From the NCBI GenBank assembly GCA_963697285.1, contig CAVONI010000004.1, positions 124,001-188,000 of the forward strand: a stretch of DNA of 64,000 nt. The letters run 5' to 3'. Below the pieces are notes generated by a model. That model had not been told where the DNA came from. It was given only the letters and a program-made list of their open reading frames with translations, and did not search any database. A program made the position numbers and the translations under genes. Positions 1 to 11,119 of this stretch are shown piece after piece. The DNA is from JAEUQQ01 sp963697285 (lineage in GTDB: Bacteria > Acidobacteriota > Vicinamibacteria > Vicinamibacterales > JAFNAJ01). Every line of letters starts with the position of its first letter. The stretch's first letter is position 1.

Positions 1-803
<803 letters not shown>

Positions 804-830
804 GCGGGGCCCGGACCAGAGAGACATCAG

Positions 831-1700
831 ATGCCCTCGCTTCTCGACTACCGGCGCCGCATCCGTGCGGTGAAGAACACGCAGCAGATCACGAAGGCGA
901 TGAAGATGATCGCCGCGTCGAGGCTGCGCAAGGCGCAGGAACGCATGACGGGCGTGCGCCCGTTCTCGCGGCAGATCGTGCGCCTGCTGCACAACCTGGC
1001 CACCGTGGTCGACCAGGAGAAGCACCCGCTGCTGGCGGCGCGCGACCTGACGGTGCCGGGGGCGAACGTGTTGATGATCGTCGTGACGGCCGACAAGGGT
1101 CTTTGCGGCGGCTTCAACACGAACCTGATCAAGGCCGCGTCGAGCCGGATGCTCGAGCACCCGACCCGGCGCCACACGATGGCGCTGATCGGGCGCAAGG
1201 GGCGCGACTTCTTCCGTCGGCGCGGGATGCCCGTGACCTTCGAGCTGTCAGGGGTGTTCAGTCACCTGAAGTACGCGCACGCGCAGGAAATCGCCCGCGT
1301 CGTCGTCGACGAGTTCACGAGCGGGCGGGTCGACGGGGTCGAGCTGGTCTACAACGAGTTCAAGTCGGTGATGCAGCAGCGCGTGGTCGTCGAGCAATTG
1401 CTGCCCATCCCCAGGCTGCCACCGGACCTCGCACCAACCGCCGGCATCGAGTACCTGTACGAGCCCGACGCGCAGACGCTTTACGACCAGTTGCTGCCGA
1501 GGTACGTGGAGTTCGACATCTTCCACGCGCTGCTCGAGTCGGCGGCGGCCGAGCACGCGGCGCGCATGACCGCGATGGACGCGGCGAGCAAGAACGCGGG
1601 CGACGTGATCGACGCGCTGACGCTGCACATGAACAAGGTGCGCCAGGCGGCGATCACGCGCGAGATCATCGAAGTCGTGTCAGGCGCCCAGGCCCTGTAG
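831..1700 (+). CDS. atpG: ATP synthase F1 subunit gamma
   Basis: The 289-residue product is the central-stalk gamma subunit that rotates inside the alpha3beta3 head. Length matches the family (about 285-295). The N-terminal helix carries MKMIAASRLRKAQ, a mid-domain ADKGLCGGFNTN motif is present, and the C terminus reads AITREIIEVVSGAQAL, the typical gamma ending. A purine-rich AGAGAGA lies just upstream of the ATG. The stop codon TAG (1698-1700) is part of a GTAG-headed palindromic repeat that begins at 1697. A gap of 299 bp filled with such palindromes separates it from atpD, unusually long inside an atp operon. Confidence 0.97.
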   Translation: MPSLLDYRRRIRAVKNTQQITKAMKMIAASRLRKAQERMTGVRPFSRQIVRLLHNLATVVDQEKHPLLAARDLTVPGANVLMIVVTADKGLCGGFNTNLIKAASSRMLEHPTRRHTMALIGRKGRDFFRRRGMPVTFELSGVFSHLKYAHAQEIARVVVDEFTSGRVDGVELVYNEFKSVMQQRVVVEQLLPIPRLPPDLAPTAGIEYLYEPDAQTLYDQLLPRYVEFDIFHALLESAAAEHAARMTAMDAASKNAGDVIDALTLHMNKVRQAAITREIIEVVSGAQAL

Positions 1701-1722
1701 GGGCCGCGCCCCGCGCGGCCCG
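1697..1722 (+). repeat. Family A REP-like palindrome, copy 1 (overlaps atpG stop)
   Basis: Head GTAGGGGCCGCG and tail CGCGCGGCCCG form a GC-rich hairpin. The TAG of the GTAG head is the atpG stop codon. Confidence 0.8.
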
Positions 1723-1773
1723 CGACGGTGGGATGGTCGCCACAGCGGGCGTCGGGACGGCGATGTCGGGCAC

Positions 1774-1800
1774 GTAGGGGCCGCACCTCAGTGCGGCCCG
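1774..1800 (+). repeat. Family A REP-like palindrome, copy 2
   Basis: GTAGGGGCCGCAC / GTGCGGCCCG stem with loop CTCA. Full GTAG head. It lies between atpG and atpD. Confidence 0.8.
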
Positions 1801-1813
1801 GGTGGGTCGGAAT

Positions 1814-1838
1814 CGAGGGGCCGCACCTCAGTGCGGCC
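1814..1838 (+). repeat. Family A REP-like palindrome, copy 3 (head altered)
   Basis: Same stem and CTCA loop as copy 2, but the head reads CGAG instead of GTAG. Tandem to copy 2 at a spacing of about 40 bp. Confidence 0.75.
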
Positions 1839-1852
1839 GGGTGCGGGATCGT

Positions 1853-1936
1853 CGGCGCCGCGCCCATGCGCGGCACGGGTCAGGGGAACGTTCGGGAACG
1901 ATCGCGTGAACATCTGGCCGCACCGAATGCGGCCCG
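1853..1936 (+). repeat. Two degenerate family A palindromes
   Basis: Decayed copies at 1853-1877 (GGCGCCGCGCCCATGCGCGGC) and 1915-1936 (TGGCCGCACC / ATGCGGCCCG) complete a run of five palindromes filling the atpG-atpD gap. Neither keeps the GTAG head. Confidence 0.55.
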
Positions 1937-1999
1937 TGAAGACCGGGAATTCGTGATGGCGCGCACGGCGGGTGCGGCCCGAGGAACAGGCGGAGCGTT

Positions 2000-3460
<1,461 letters not shown>

Positions 3461-3463
3461 GCG

Positions 3464-3892
3464 ATGGCGAATCCGTCACAACTCACCTTCGAGCTGGTGA
3501 CGCCCGATCACGGGGTCGTCTCCGAGTTGGTCGACGAGGTGCAACTGCCGGGCGTCGAGGGATACCTCGGCATCCTGCCCGGTCACACGCCCCTGTTGAC
3601 GATGCTCACCGTGGGTGAGTTGTGGTACCGCAAGGGGCAGCAGAAGACCTACCTGTCGGTGGCGTTCGGATTCGCCGAGGTGCTGCCGTACCACGTGAGC
3701 GTCCTGGCGCAGAGCGCCGAGACGGCCGACGAGATCGACGATGTGCGCGCCGAGGCCCAGCGCCAGCGGGCGGCGGGCGACATGTTGAAGCCCAACCTGT
3801 CGGCCGACGACTTCGAGCGGGCCCGTGCGTCGCTGATGAAGGCGCTGGTCAGGTTGCAGGTGGCCAATCGCCGCCGTGCACCGCGTATGTGA
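3464..3892 (+). CDS. atpC: ATP synthase F1 subunit epsilon
   Basis: The 142-residue product has the N-terminal beta-sandwich of the family (ELVTPDHGVVSELVDEVQLP, then GYLGILPGHTPLLTML) and a C-terminal helical hairpin from about residue 88 (AETADEIDDVRAEAQRQR), which in other bacteria can inhibit ATP hydrolysis. Its ATG lies 3 bp after the atpD stop, the normal last gene of an atp operon. No obvious terminator follows; the next gene starts 36 bp downstream, so transcription may continue into the PP2C gene. Confidence 0.95.
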   Translation: MANPSQLTFELVTPDHGVVSELVDEVQLPGVEGYLGILPGHTPLLTMLTVGELWYRKGQQKTYLSVAFGFAEVLPYHVSVLAQSAETADEIDDVRAEAQRQRAAGDMLKPNLSADDFERARASLMKALVRLQVANRRRAPRM

Positions 3893-3928
3893 GGCGCTCC
3901 GCCGCGGGCTCGTCCCGCGGCAGGCACA

Positions 3929-4696
3929 ATGACACCCATGCGCGTCACCTGGGCCGCCGTCACCCATCCGGGGCTCCGGCGCCCGACCAACGAAGACAGC
4001 TACATCGCCCGGCCTGACCTCGGCCTGTTCGTCGTGGCCGACGGCATGGGAGGCCACGCCGCCGGCGAGGTCGCCTCGCGCATCGCCGTCACCACGATCG
4101 AAGCCCTCGTCGCTGCGGCGCTGCGATCGGACGGTGGCGCAACGTCCACCGCTGCCCCGGTCGCCGACGGGACGCGCCTGTCGGACGCGTTCCGCGAAGC
4201 CAACCACGAGATCGCGACCGCCGCGCTCGACGACAACGCGCTGCGCGGGATGGCGACGACCGCGACCGCGGTCATCGTCAGGGACACTGGGAGCGTCGCG
4301 ATTGCCCATGTCGGCGACACCCGCGTGTACCTGTCGGGTGACGATCAGTTCACGCGCGTCACCGAAGACCACTCGTGGGTCGAGGAGCAGGTGCGCGCGG
4401 GGGTTCTCGACCGCGCGCACGCGCAGAAGCATCCGTGGCGCAACGTGGTCACGCGGGCGCTGTCGGGCGGAGACGATCCGGCCGTTGACGTCATCACCAT
4501 GACCCTCGACGCGGGCGACGTGCTCCTGCTCTGCTCCGACGGCCTGCACGGCGTCGTGACCGATGCCGCGATCGGCGAGACCGTGCGCGCGCACGCCGAC
4601 CTGGATGCCGTGTGCGAGGCGCTCGTGGAGCGCGCGAACGCGGCGGGCGGTCCCGACAACATCACCGTTCTCGCCATCGGATTCCATGCTGCATAA
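3929..4696 (+). CDS. PP2C-family (PPM) serine/threonine protein phosphatase
   Basis: A stand-alone cytoplasmic PPM phosphatase of about 255 residues, the size of bacterial Stp/PrpC enzymes that oppose Hanks-type kinases. The full set of metal-binding motifs is visible: TNEDSY, VVADGMGGHAAGEVAS, MATTATAV, HVGDTRVYL, TEDHSWVEEQV, VTRALSG, LLCSDGLHGVV and GGPDNITVL. There is no membrane segment. The start is either ATG 3929 or ATG 3938 (MRVTWAAVTHPG), the latter closer to the family N terminus. It ends inside the next gene (11-bp overlap), which implies coupling to the polysaccharide exporter. No Ser/Thr kinase gene is in the window. Confidence 0.93.
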   Translation: MTPMRVTWAAVTHPGLRRPTNEDSYIARPDLGLFVVADGMGGHAAGEVASRIAVTTIEALVAAALRSDGGATSTAAPVADGTRLSDAFREANHEIATAALDDNALRGMATTATAVIVRDTGSVAIAHVGDTRVYLSGDDQFTRVTEDHSWVEEQVRAGVLDRAHAQKHPWRNVVTRALSGGDDPAVDVITMTLDAGDVLLLCSDGLHGVVTDAAIGETVRAHADLDAVCEALVERANAAGGPDNITVLAIGFHAA

Positions 4697-5480
4697 CCTC
4701 GCGCGGCTCGTTCGCTATCGTGGGCTGATCCAGAGCCTCGTCGCGCGCGAGCTCAAGGCCCGCTATCGCGGCTCGGTGCTCGGCTTCTTCTGGTCGTTCA
4801 TCAACCCGCTGCTCCTGCTGCTGATCTACACGTTCGTGTTCTCGGTCGTCCTGCCCGGTACGCACCCGAAGGAGATCGAACCGTACGCGCTGTTCATGTT
4901 CTGCGGGATCCTGCCGTGGACGTGGTTCTCGTCGTCGCTGAGCGAGTCGGCGAACGTGCTCATCAGCGGCGGCAACCTGATCAAGAAAGTGCTCTTCCCC
5001 GCCGAGGTCCTGCCCATCGTGACCGTGCTGGCCAACATGGTGCACTTCTTCCTCGGCCTGCCTATCCTGGCGATCTTCCTGATCTACTACCGGGCGCCGC
5101 TGAACGTCGTCGAGCTCCTCTGGTTCCCGGTCATCGTCTTCGTGCAGTTCCTGCTCACGACGGGCATCGCATTCGGGCTGTCGGCGCTGACGGTGCACTT
5201 CCGCGACATCAAGGACATCCTGTCGAACCTCCTCACCTTCTGGTTCTTCGCCACGCCGATCATCTATCCCATGGCGGCGGCACCCGGTGTGGGCCGCCAG
5301 GCATTGAACTTCAACCCGTTCACGCATCTCGCGATCTCGTACCAGGAAATCCTGTTCTACCCGGGTCCGTTCGGGCACTGGAAGTGGCTCCTCGCGCTCG
5401 GGGGGGTGTCGGTGGTGGTGTTCTTCAGCGGCTACTTCCTGTTCGACCGCCTGCGTGACTCGTTCGCGGAGGAGGTCTAG
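4686..5480 (+). CDS. wzm: ABC-2 type polysaccharide/O-antigen export permease (Wzm/TagG-like)
   Basis: The 264-residue polytopic inner-membrane protein starts MLHNLARLVRYRGL. It has the ABC2 signature region LVARELKARYRGSVLGFFWS followed by INPLLLLLIYTFVFSVVLP and about six membrane spans, ending SGYFLFDRLRDSFAEEV, which is typical of Wzm/TagG permeases. It overlaps the PP2C gene by 11 bp and is followed after 3 bp by its ATPase. A longer upstream-extended frame exists but would be antisense-like nonsense within the PP2C gene; ATG 4686 is the sensible start. Together with the ATPase it would export an undecaprenyl-linked glycan. Confidence 0.93.
   Translation: MLHNLARLVRYRGLIQSLVARELKARYRGSVLGFFWSFINPLLLLLIYTFVFSVVLPGTHPKEIEPYALFMFCGILPWTWFSSSLSESANVLISGGNLIKKVLFPAEVLPIVTVLANMVHFFLGLPILAIFLIYYRAPLNVVELLWFPVIVFVQFLLTTGIAFGLSALTVHFRDIKDILSNLLTFWFFATPIIYPMAAAPGVGRQALNFNPFTHLAISYQEILFYPGPFGHWKWLLALGGVSVVVFFSGYFLFDRLRDSFAEEV
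5468..5475 (+). promoter_or_regulatory. Strong ribosome binding site for the Wzt-like gene
   Basis: GGAGGAGG lies 8 bp before ATG 5484, overlapping the end of the permease gene. It fixes this start. Confidence 0.75.
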
Positions 5481-5483
5481 GTC

Positions 5484-6833
5484 ATGGCCTCGACTCCCGC
5501 CATCGAAGTGACGCACGTCACGAAGATCTACCGGCGCTACGCGCAGAAGCGCCAGTTCGCGACGCTGAAGAGCGCGCTGCTCACCGGCACGATGATCAAG
5601 GATCTGCGCCCCGACGAGACCTTCCCCGCCCTGCGCGATGTCTCGTTCTCGGTGCAGCCCGGCTGCACGTACGGAGTCATCGGGCGCAACGGGTCGGGCA
5701 AGAGCACGGCGCTCAAGGTCGTGGCCGGCATCACCAAGCCCACCAGCGGCACCGTCAAGGTCAACGGCCGCATCAGCGCGCTCATCGAGCTCGGCGCCGG
5801 CTTCCACCCCGAGATCTCCGGTCGCGAGAACGTCTACATCAACGGCATCATGCTCGGGCTGACGAAGCGCGAGATCGGGCGCCGGTTCGACGAGATCGTC
5901 GAGTTCGCCGAACTGCAGGACTTCATCGACGCACCCGTGAAGACGTACTCGTCGGGCATGTACATGCGGCTCGGCTTCGCCGTCGCCATCCACGTCGATC
6001 CCGACGTGCTGCTCGTCGACGAGGTGCTCGCCGTCGGCGACGAGGGCTTCACGCACAAGTGCCTCGACAAGTTCGGGGAGTTCCGACGCCGCGGTAAGAC
6101 CATCCTGCTCGTCACGCACTCGCTGGGCCTCGTCGAACGCTTCTGCGACGAAGTCCTGTGGCTCGACCAGGGACAGGCGCGTGCCACGGGCGATCCCCGG
6201 CGCGTGTGCGGGATGTACATCACCGCGGTCGAGAAGTCGGAAGAACGGCTGCTGGCCACCGCCGACGAGAAGGCGCGGGCGGCGGTCGATGCCGACGGCA
6301 CGCCGGCTGCCCAGGCCGACAAGCCGTCTGACCCCGTGTCGGCCGAGGCTGCCCCGGCAGACATGTTCCAGGCCACCGAGGGACGCTGGGGCTCGCGCGA
6401 CGTCGAGATCACGAGTGTCGATCTGATCGGCGAGGACGGGGAGCCGTCACACCTCTTCCATTCAGGCGAGCAGGTCACCGTGCGGCTGCACGTGACGGCG
6501 AAGAAGCCCGTCGCCGACTTCGTGTTCGGCTTCGGTCTCTTCAACGCCGAGGGCATCTGCTGCTACGGCACCAACACCAGCATCGAGCAACTGATCAGCG
6601 AGAAGCTCGAGGGCTCCGGGACGGTCGACCTCGTGCTCGAGCGCCTCGACCTGACCGAGGGCACCTACAAGCTCGACGTGGCCGTGCACAAGCTCGACGG
6701 CGTCCCCTACGATTACCATCGGTTGCTCTACACGTTCAGGGTGAAGTCGCGCACGAAGGACGTGGGCATCTACCGTCCCCGGCACACGTGGTCGTTCTCG
6801 TCGGGAATCCGCCTGCGTCCGGGCGACATCTAA
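5484..6833 (+). CDS. wzt: ABC transporter ATPase with C-terminal glycan-binding domain (Wzt-like)
   Basis: 449 residues. The nucleotide-binding domain carries Walker A GRNGSGKST near residue 68, the signature SSGMYMRLGFAVAI near 155, Walker B VLLVDEVLAVGDEGF near 174 and the switch His in LLVTHSLG. After a low-complexity linker (about 255-300, rich in Ala and Asp) comes a beta-rich Wzt-C domain (about 305-440, ending HTWSFSSGIRLRPGD). In O-antigen exporters this domain reads the terminal cap of the glycan, so the exported polymer is probably end-modified; that is inference. It sits 3 bp after the permease gene. No glycosyltransferase genes are adjacent. Confidence 0.94.
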   Translation: MASTPAIEVTHVTKIYRRYAQKRQFATLKSALLTGTMIKDLRPDETFPALRDVSFSVQPGCTYGVIGRNGSGKSTALKVVAGITKPTSGTVKVNGRISALIELGAGFHPEISGRENVYINGIMLGLTKREIGRRFDEIVEFAELQDFIDAPVKTYSSGMYMRLGFAVAIHVDPDVLLVDEVLAVGDEGFTHKCLDKFGEFRRRGKTILLVTHSLGLVERFCDEVLWLDQGQARATGDPRRVCGMYITAVEKSEERLLATADEKARAAVDADGTPAAQADKPSDPVSAEAAPADMFQATEGRWGSRDVEITSVDLIGEDGEPSHLFHSGEQVTVRLHVTAKKPVADFVFGFGLFNAEGICCYGTNTSIEQLISEKLEGSGTVDLVLERLDLTEGTYKLDVAVHKLDGVPYDYHRLLYTFRVKSRTKDVGIYRPRHTWSFSSGIRLRPGDI

Positions 6834-6854
6834 CCCGTCGAGCCCTCGAGATCA

Positions 6855-7352
6855 ATGTCTGCACAGGCGCCCACCAGACCGATGACACGCGCCGAGGCGA
6901 TGGCGTGGGCCGAGGCGCAGCGCCTGGCCGGCCGGCGGATCGTCTTCACGAACGGCGTCTTCGACCTCATCCATCCCGGCCACGTGCGTTACCTCCAGGC
7001 AGCGCGTGCGGAGGGCGACACGCTGATCGTGGCGATCAACTCCGACCCGTCGGTCCGCGGGAACAAGGGTGACGAACGCCCCATCGTTCCTGCCGACGAA
7101 CGCGCCGAACTGCTGCTCGCGCTCGCGTGCGTCGATGCGGTGACCATGTTCGACGAACCGACGCCATCCGAGATCATCCAGGCGGTGCAACCCGACGTGC
7201 TCGTCAAGGGCGCCGACTGGGCGGCCGACGCCATCGTCGGCCGCGACACCGTGGAAGCCCGCGGCGGACGGGTCGTCCGCGCCGCGCTCGAGACCGGATG
7301 GTCCACGTCCGAGATCGTCCGTCGCGTGCGCGCCCTGCCGCGTTCGCGCTAG
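6855..7352 (+). CDS. rfaE2: D-glycero-beta-D-manno-heptose 1-phosphate adenylyltransferase-like (RfaE domain II)
   Basis: The 165-residue protein is a single-domain nucleotidyltransferase. It has FTNGVFDLIHPGHVRYLQ with the HxGH ATP-binding motif, AINSDPSVRGNKGDERPI, DVLVKGADWAADAIVG and the C-terminal GWSTSEIVRRVR (STT/STS family motif). This corresponds to the C-terminal domain of bifunctional HldE/RfaE, which adenylates heptose-1-phosphate to give ADP-heptose for lipopolysaccharide. The kinase domain is not fused here. It follows the Wzt gene by 21 bp, fitting a cell-envelope glycan operon. A related cytidylyltransferase activity cannot be excluded from sequence alone. Confidence 0.88.
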   Translation: MSAQAPTRPMTRAEAMAWAEAQRLAGRRIVFTNGVFDLIHPGHVRYLQAARAEGDTLIVAINSDPSVRGNKGDERPIVPADERAELLLALACVDAVTMFDEPTPSEIIQAVQPDVLVKGADWAADAIVGRDTVEARGGRVVRAALETGWSTSEIVRRVRALPRSR

Positions 7353-7364
7353 TCGAGGCCGCGC

Positions 7365-10300
7365 GTGCCTGCCCTGTCCCAGACCCCATCGCTCACCCTG
7401 CAGACGCTGCTCCTGTCGGCGGCTCGGCAGGCGGGCCTGCACGAGCGCGTCGATCAGTTCGACGGCCTCACCGCCCCGGTCAAGGCGCTGACCGTGGCCA
7501 TGCACGCGCGCACCGCGCCCGCCGTGGTGGTGGTGCCAGGCGATCGCGACATCGACCGCTTCGTGGCCGACGCGCGTTTCTTCCTCTCGACCCTCGAAGG
7601 CCTCGCCGCGCAGGATGCCGAACGTGGCGTGCTTCCCTTCCCCTCGGAAGAAGTCGACCCGTATCGCGGGTTGCTGCCGCACTTCGACGTCGCGTCGGCC
7701 CGGGCGAAGGCGCTCCACGGGCTCGCCAGCGGCAACGCCCGCATCGTGGTCGCATCGGTGGCGGCGCTGTTCCCGCGCCTCAGCCCTCCCGATCGCGTCA
7801 CGCACGCCACCATCGACCTGCATCCCGGCGAAGACTTTCCGCTCGACGACTTGCGCGCGCGCCTCGTCGAAGCGGGATTCACCGCCGAGGATCCGGTTGA
7901 CGAGCACGGCGAGTTCTGCGTGCGCGGAGGCGTCGTCGACGTGTTTCCCGCCGGCGATGTCTACCCCGTGCGCATCGAGTTCGTCGGCGACACCGTGGAG
8001 TCGATCCGCCGGTTCGACCCCGCGACGCAGCGTTCGATCGAAACGCTGAACCACGCGCTCGTGGTGCCGGTGCGCGAGCACCTGACCGACGCGTCGCCAG
8101 ACGGCATCGCGGTGTCAGACCGCAGCGCCACCATCTTCGACTACACCGTGCGCCGGAACGTGCGGTGGTTCGTGTCGGAGGTCGATGCCGTCGATGCCGC
8201 GGGGCTGAAGTACGCGGCGCAACTCGAGGGCAGCTACGGCGACGCGGTGTTGCGCAACCCGGTCGTTCCAGAGCCCGCCGCCATCGCTGTCTCGTGGGAG
8301 GTCGTGGTCGAGCGCCTCTCTGGCGCCGTGAGGCTCGAGGAGCTCGCCCTCGGTGCCCATCCGTCACCAAGTGCCGAAAATCAGTCCCGGAGTGACTTGC
8401 ACTCGCTCGGCGACGCGGACCAGGCGCTGTTGACGGGGGAACCAGGCGCGACCGGCATCGACGCACCGCTCGGACTCGACGTGGACGAGGTCGACGTGCC
8501 CGCGCTCGAGGATGCCGACGTGGAGACAGCGGCGGCAGATGACGAGCGTCCCCGGATCTCGCGCGCCCTCGTCACCTCGACCAGGGCCGTCGAGGCGCAG
8601 CCTGGGCTCGAGTATCGCGGTCGCGTGCAGGACTGGGTGGCCGACATCCGGCGCGCCCGCGAACGTCACGACACGATCGTCTTCGTGGTGGCCACCACGG
8701 GCCGTGCGGAGCGCACGATCGAGTTGCTGCGCGAGTACGACGTGGTCGCCATCAACATCGACCGTGCCGAGTCGATGCGGGGTGCCGCGGTCGTCGTCGC
8801 GCACGGCAGGCTGTCACGCGGCTTCAGGCTCAACGCCGCCGGGCTGCAGCTGGTCGCCGAGGCCGACGTGTTCGAGGACGATCGCCAGCGGCAGGATCGT
8901 CGGCGGTCGGCGGCGCGGACCTTCCTGTCGGACTTCCGCGACCTCAAGCTGGGTGACCTCGTCGTCCACGTCGACCACGGCATCGGCGTGTTCGTCGGCC
9001 TCAAGAAGCTCTCGGTCGGCGCCGACGCGCAGGAGTTCATGGAGCTGCGCTACGCGGGCGAAGACAAGCTCTTCGTGCCCGTCGAGCGGCTCGACCTGGT
9101 CCAGAAGTACTCCGGCGCGGTTCGGCCGTCGCTCGACAAGCTTGGTGGCACGACCTGGGAGAAGGCGCGCACGCGGGTCAAGAAGACCATGCGCGACATG
9201 GCCGGTGAGTTGCTCAAGCTCTACGCCTCGCGCAAGGCCGTCCAGGGCCACGCCTTCAATCCCGACACGCACTGGCAGGAGGAGTTCGAGGGCGCCTTCG
9301 AGTACGACCTCACGCCCGATCAGACGACGGCGATTGCCGACATCAAGCGCGACATGGAATCGCCGACGCCCATGGATCGCCTGCTGTGCGGCGACGTCGG
9401 ATACGGCAAGACCGAGGTCGCCATGCGTGCGGCGTTCAAGGCGGTGATGGAGGGCAAGCAAGTCGCCGTGCTCGCGCCGACCACCGTTCTGGCGTTCCAG
9501 CACGAGAAGACGCTGAGGCAGCGCTTCGCGGCGTTCCCCGTCACGGTCGAGCAGGTGAGCCGCTTCAAGTCGAAGGCCGAGCAGAAGGCGACACTCGAGC
9601 GCGTCGCCGCGGGCAAGCTCGACATCCTCGTCGGCACGCACCGCCTGCTGTCGAAAGACGTCGTGTTCCACGACCTCGGGCTGCTGATCGTCGACGAGGA
9701 GCAGCGCTTCGGCGTGTCGCACAAGGAAAAGATCAAGCAGATGCGCAAGAAGGTGGACGTGCTGACGTTGTCGGCGACGCCCATCCCGCGCACGCTCAAC
9801 ATGTCGCTCGTCGGCATCCGCGACATGTCGGTGATCGAGACCCCGCCGCGCGATCGCCAGTCGATCCAGACGAACGTGCTGAAGTTCGATCAGAAGGTGA
9901 TCGCCGACGCCATCCGCCACGAGCTCGAACGCGGCGGGCAGGTGTACTTCGTGCACAACCGCGTCGAGTCGATCTACGCGATGGCCGGGTTGCTGCAGCG
10001 GCTGGTGCCCGAGGCGCGCGTCGGCGTCGGGCACGGACAACTGCCCGAGGATCAACTCGAGCGCGCGATGCTGGGGTTCGTCAGCAGGCAGTACGACATC
10101 CTGCTGGCGACGACCATCATCGAGAACGGGCTCGACATCCCGAACGCGAACACCATGATCATCAACCGCGCCGACCGCTACGGCCTGGCGCAGCTGTACC
10201 AGCTGCGCGGCCGGGTCGGGCGGTCAGACCGGCGTGCGTACGCCTACCTGCTCATCCCGCCAGAGGACGCGTTGTCGCCGGTGGCGCGGAAGCGCCTGGC

Positions 10301-11093
10301 GGCGATCAAGGAGTTCAGCGACCTCGGCAGCGGGTTCAGGGTGGCCGCGCTCGACCTGGAGATCCGCGGTGCGGGCAACCTGCTGGGCGGCGAGCAGAGC
10401 GGTCACATCGAGGCCATCGGCTTCGAGATGTACATGAAGCTCCTCGAGGAGACGATCCGCGAACTCAAGGGCGAGGACCTCGAGGACGACCTGCGCGCGA
10501 CGGTCAACCTGAAGATCGACCTGCGGATCGACGAGCAGTACATCCCCGACATGAACCAGCGCCTGAGTGTCTACCGCCGCATTGCGGCAGCGCGGTCAGA
10601 CGCGCAGTTGGCCGACCTGCTCCAGGAAGTGCGCGACCGGTACGGCCCGCCACCCGCGTCGCTGGCGCACCTCGAGGGGTACGCGCGCATCCGGATTGCA
10701 GCCGACCGCCTTCGGGTCGAGTCGATCGACCGCGAGGGACCGACCGTGCTCTTCAAGTTCCGCGAGAAGGCGAACGTCGATCCGGTGCGGCTGATGAACC
10801 TGCTCGAGCGGCGCGCCGACCTCACGCTGGTGCCGCCGGCGACCGTGAAGATGTCGCTGGCCGGCGGGTTGGTGGCGCCAAGGCTCGCCTCGCCCCGGAC
10901 GCCGCCCCGGAAATCCCATCCACGGTACTCGCAGGAAACGTCGTGGTGGACCGAGCGGGCCACGGCCGACGCGGTGACGCCGGGCTTCTCGAAGCAGGAG
11001 ATCACCAGGGAACTCCCGCCCGATCCCTGCGCAGCCGGAGGGTTGTACGAGCGGATTGGCGGGTTCCTCGCCGACCTGACCGACAAAGTGTGA
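7365..11093 (+). CDS. mfd: Transcription-repair coupling factor
   Basis: 1242 residues, starting with GTG 12 bp after the preceding gene. Order of domains: UvrB-like N-terminal region (to about 330), RNA-polymerase-interacting domain with GDLVVHVDHGIGVFVGL near 525, DEAD-like translocase with GDVGYGKTEVAMRAAFKAV near 675, DEEQRFGVSHKEKIKQM near 776 and LSATPIPRTLNMS, helicase domain 2 (GLDIPNANTMIINRADRYGL, QLRGRVGRS) and a TRCF domain near 1040-1130. The protein removes stalled RNA polymerase and recruits UvrA. An acidic segment around residues 345-405 (rich in Asp, Glu, Ala) lies between the UvrB-like part and domain D3, and the C terminus carries a basic/proline-rich extension after the TRCF domain. 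Confidence 0.97.
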   Translation: MPALSQTPSLTLQTLLLSAARQAGLHERVDQFDGLTAPVKALTVAMHARTAPAVVVVPGDRDIDRFVADARFFLSTLEGLAAQDAERGVLPFPSEEVDPYRGLLPHFDVASARAKALHGLASGNARIVVASVAALFPRLSPPDRVTHATIDLHPGEDFPLDDLRARLVEAGFTAEDPVDEHGEFCVRGGVVDVFPAGDVYPVRIEFVGDTVESIRRFDPATQRSIETLNHALVVPVREHLTDASPDGIAVSDRSATIFDYTVRRNVRWFVSEVDAVDAAGLKYAAQLEGSYGDAVLRNPVVPEPAAIAVSWEVVVERLSGAVRLEELALGAHPSPSAENQSRSDLHSLGDADQALLTGEPGATGIDAPLGLDVDEVDVPALEDADVETAAADDERPRISRALVTSTRAVEAQPGLEYRGRVQDWVADIRRARERHDTIVFVVATTGRAERTIELLREYDVVAINIDRAESMRGAAVVVAHGRLSRGFRLNAAGLQLVAEADVFEDDRQRQDRRRSAARTFLSDFRDLKLGDLVVHVDHGIGVFVGLKKLSVGADAQEFMELRYAGEDKLFVPVERLDLVQKYSGAVRPSLDKLGGTTWEKARTRVKKTMRDMAGELLKLYASRKAVQGHAFNPDTHWQEEFEGAFEYDLTPDQTTAIADIKRDMESPTPMDRLLCGDVGYGKTEVAMRAAFKAVMEGKQVAVLAPTTVLAFQHEKTLRQRFAAFPVTVEQVSRFKSKAEQKATLERVAAGKLDILVGTHRLLSKDVVFHDLGLLIVDEEQRFGVSHKEKIKQMRKKVDVLTLSATPIPRTLNMSLVGIRDMSVIETPPRDRQSIQTNVLKFDQKVIADAIRHELERGGQVYFVHNRVESIYAMAGLLQRLVPEARVGVGHGQLPEDQLERAMLGFVSRQYDILLATTIIENGLDIPNANTMIINRADRYGLAQLYQLRGRVGRSDRRAYAYLLIPPEDALSPVARKRLAAIKEFSDLGSGFRVAALDLEIRGAGNLLGGEQSGHIEAIGFEMYMKLLEETIRELKGEDLEDDLRATVNLKIDLRIDEQYIPDMNQRLSVYRRIAAARSDAQLADLLQEVRDRYGPPPASLAHLEGYARIRIAADRLRVESIDREGPTVLFKFREKANVDPVRLMNLLERRADLTLVPPATVKMSLAGGLVAPRLASPRTPPRKSHPRYSQETSWWTERATADAVTPGFSKQEITRELPPDPCAAGGLYERIGGFLADLTDKV

Positions 11094-11108
11094 CCGAGAT
11101 CTCACACT
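11087..11108 (+). terminator. Possible weak hairpin at the mfd 3' end
   Basis: AGTGTGA and TCACACT pair around an 8-base loop; the stem includes the mfd TGA stop. There is no T-tract, so termination is uncertain. Confidence 0.25.
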
Positions 11109-11119
11109 GCAGGCCCTTG

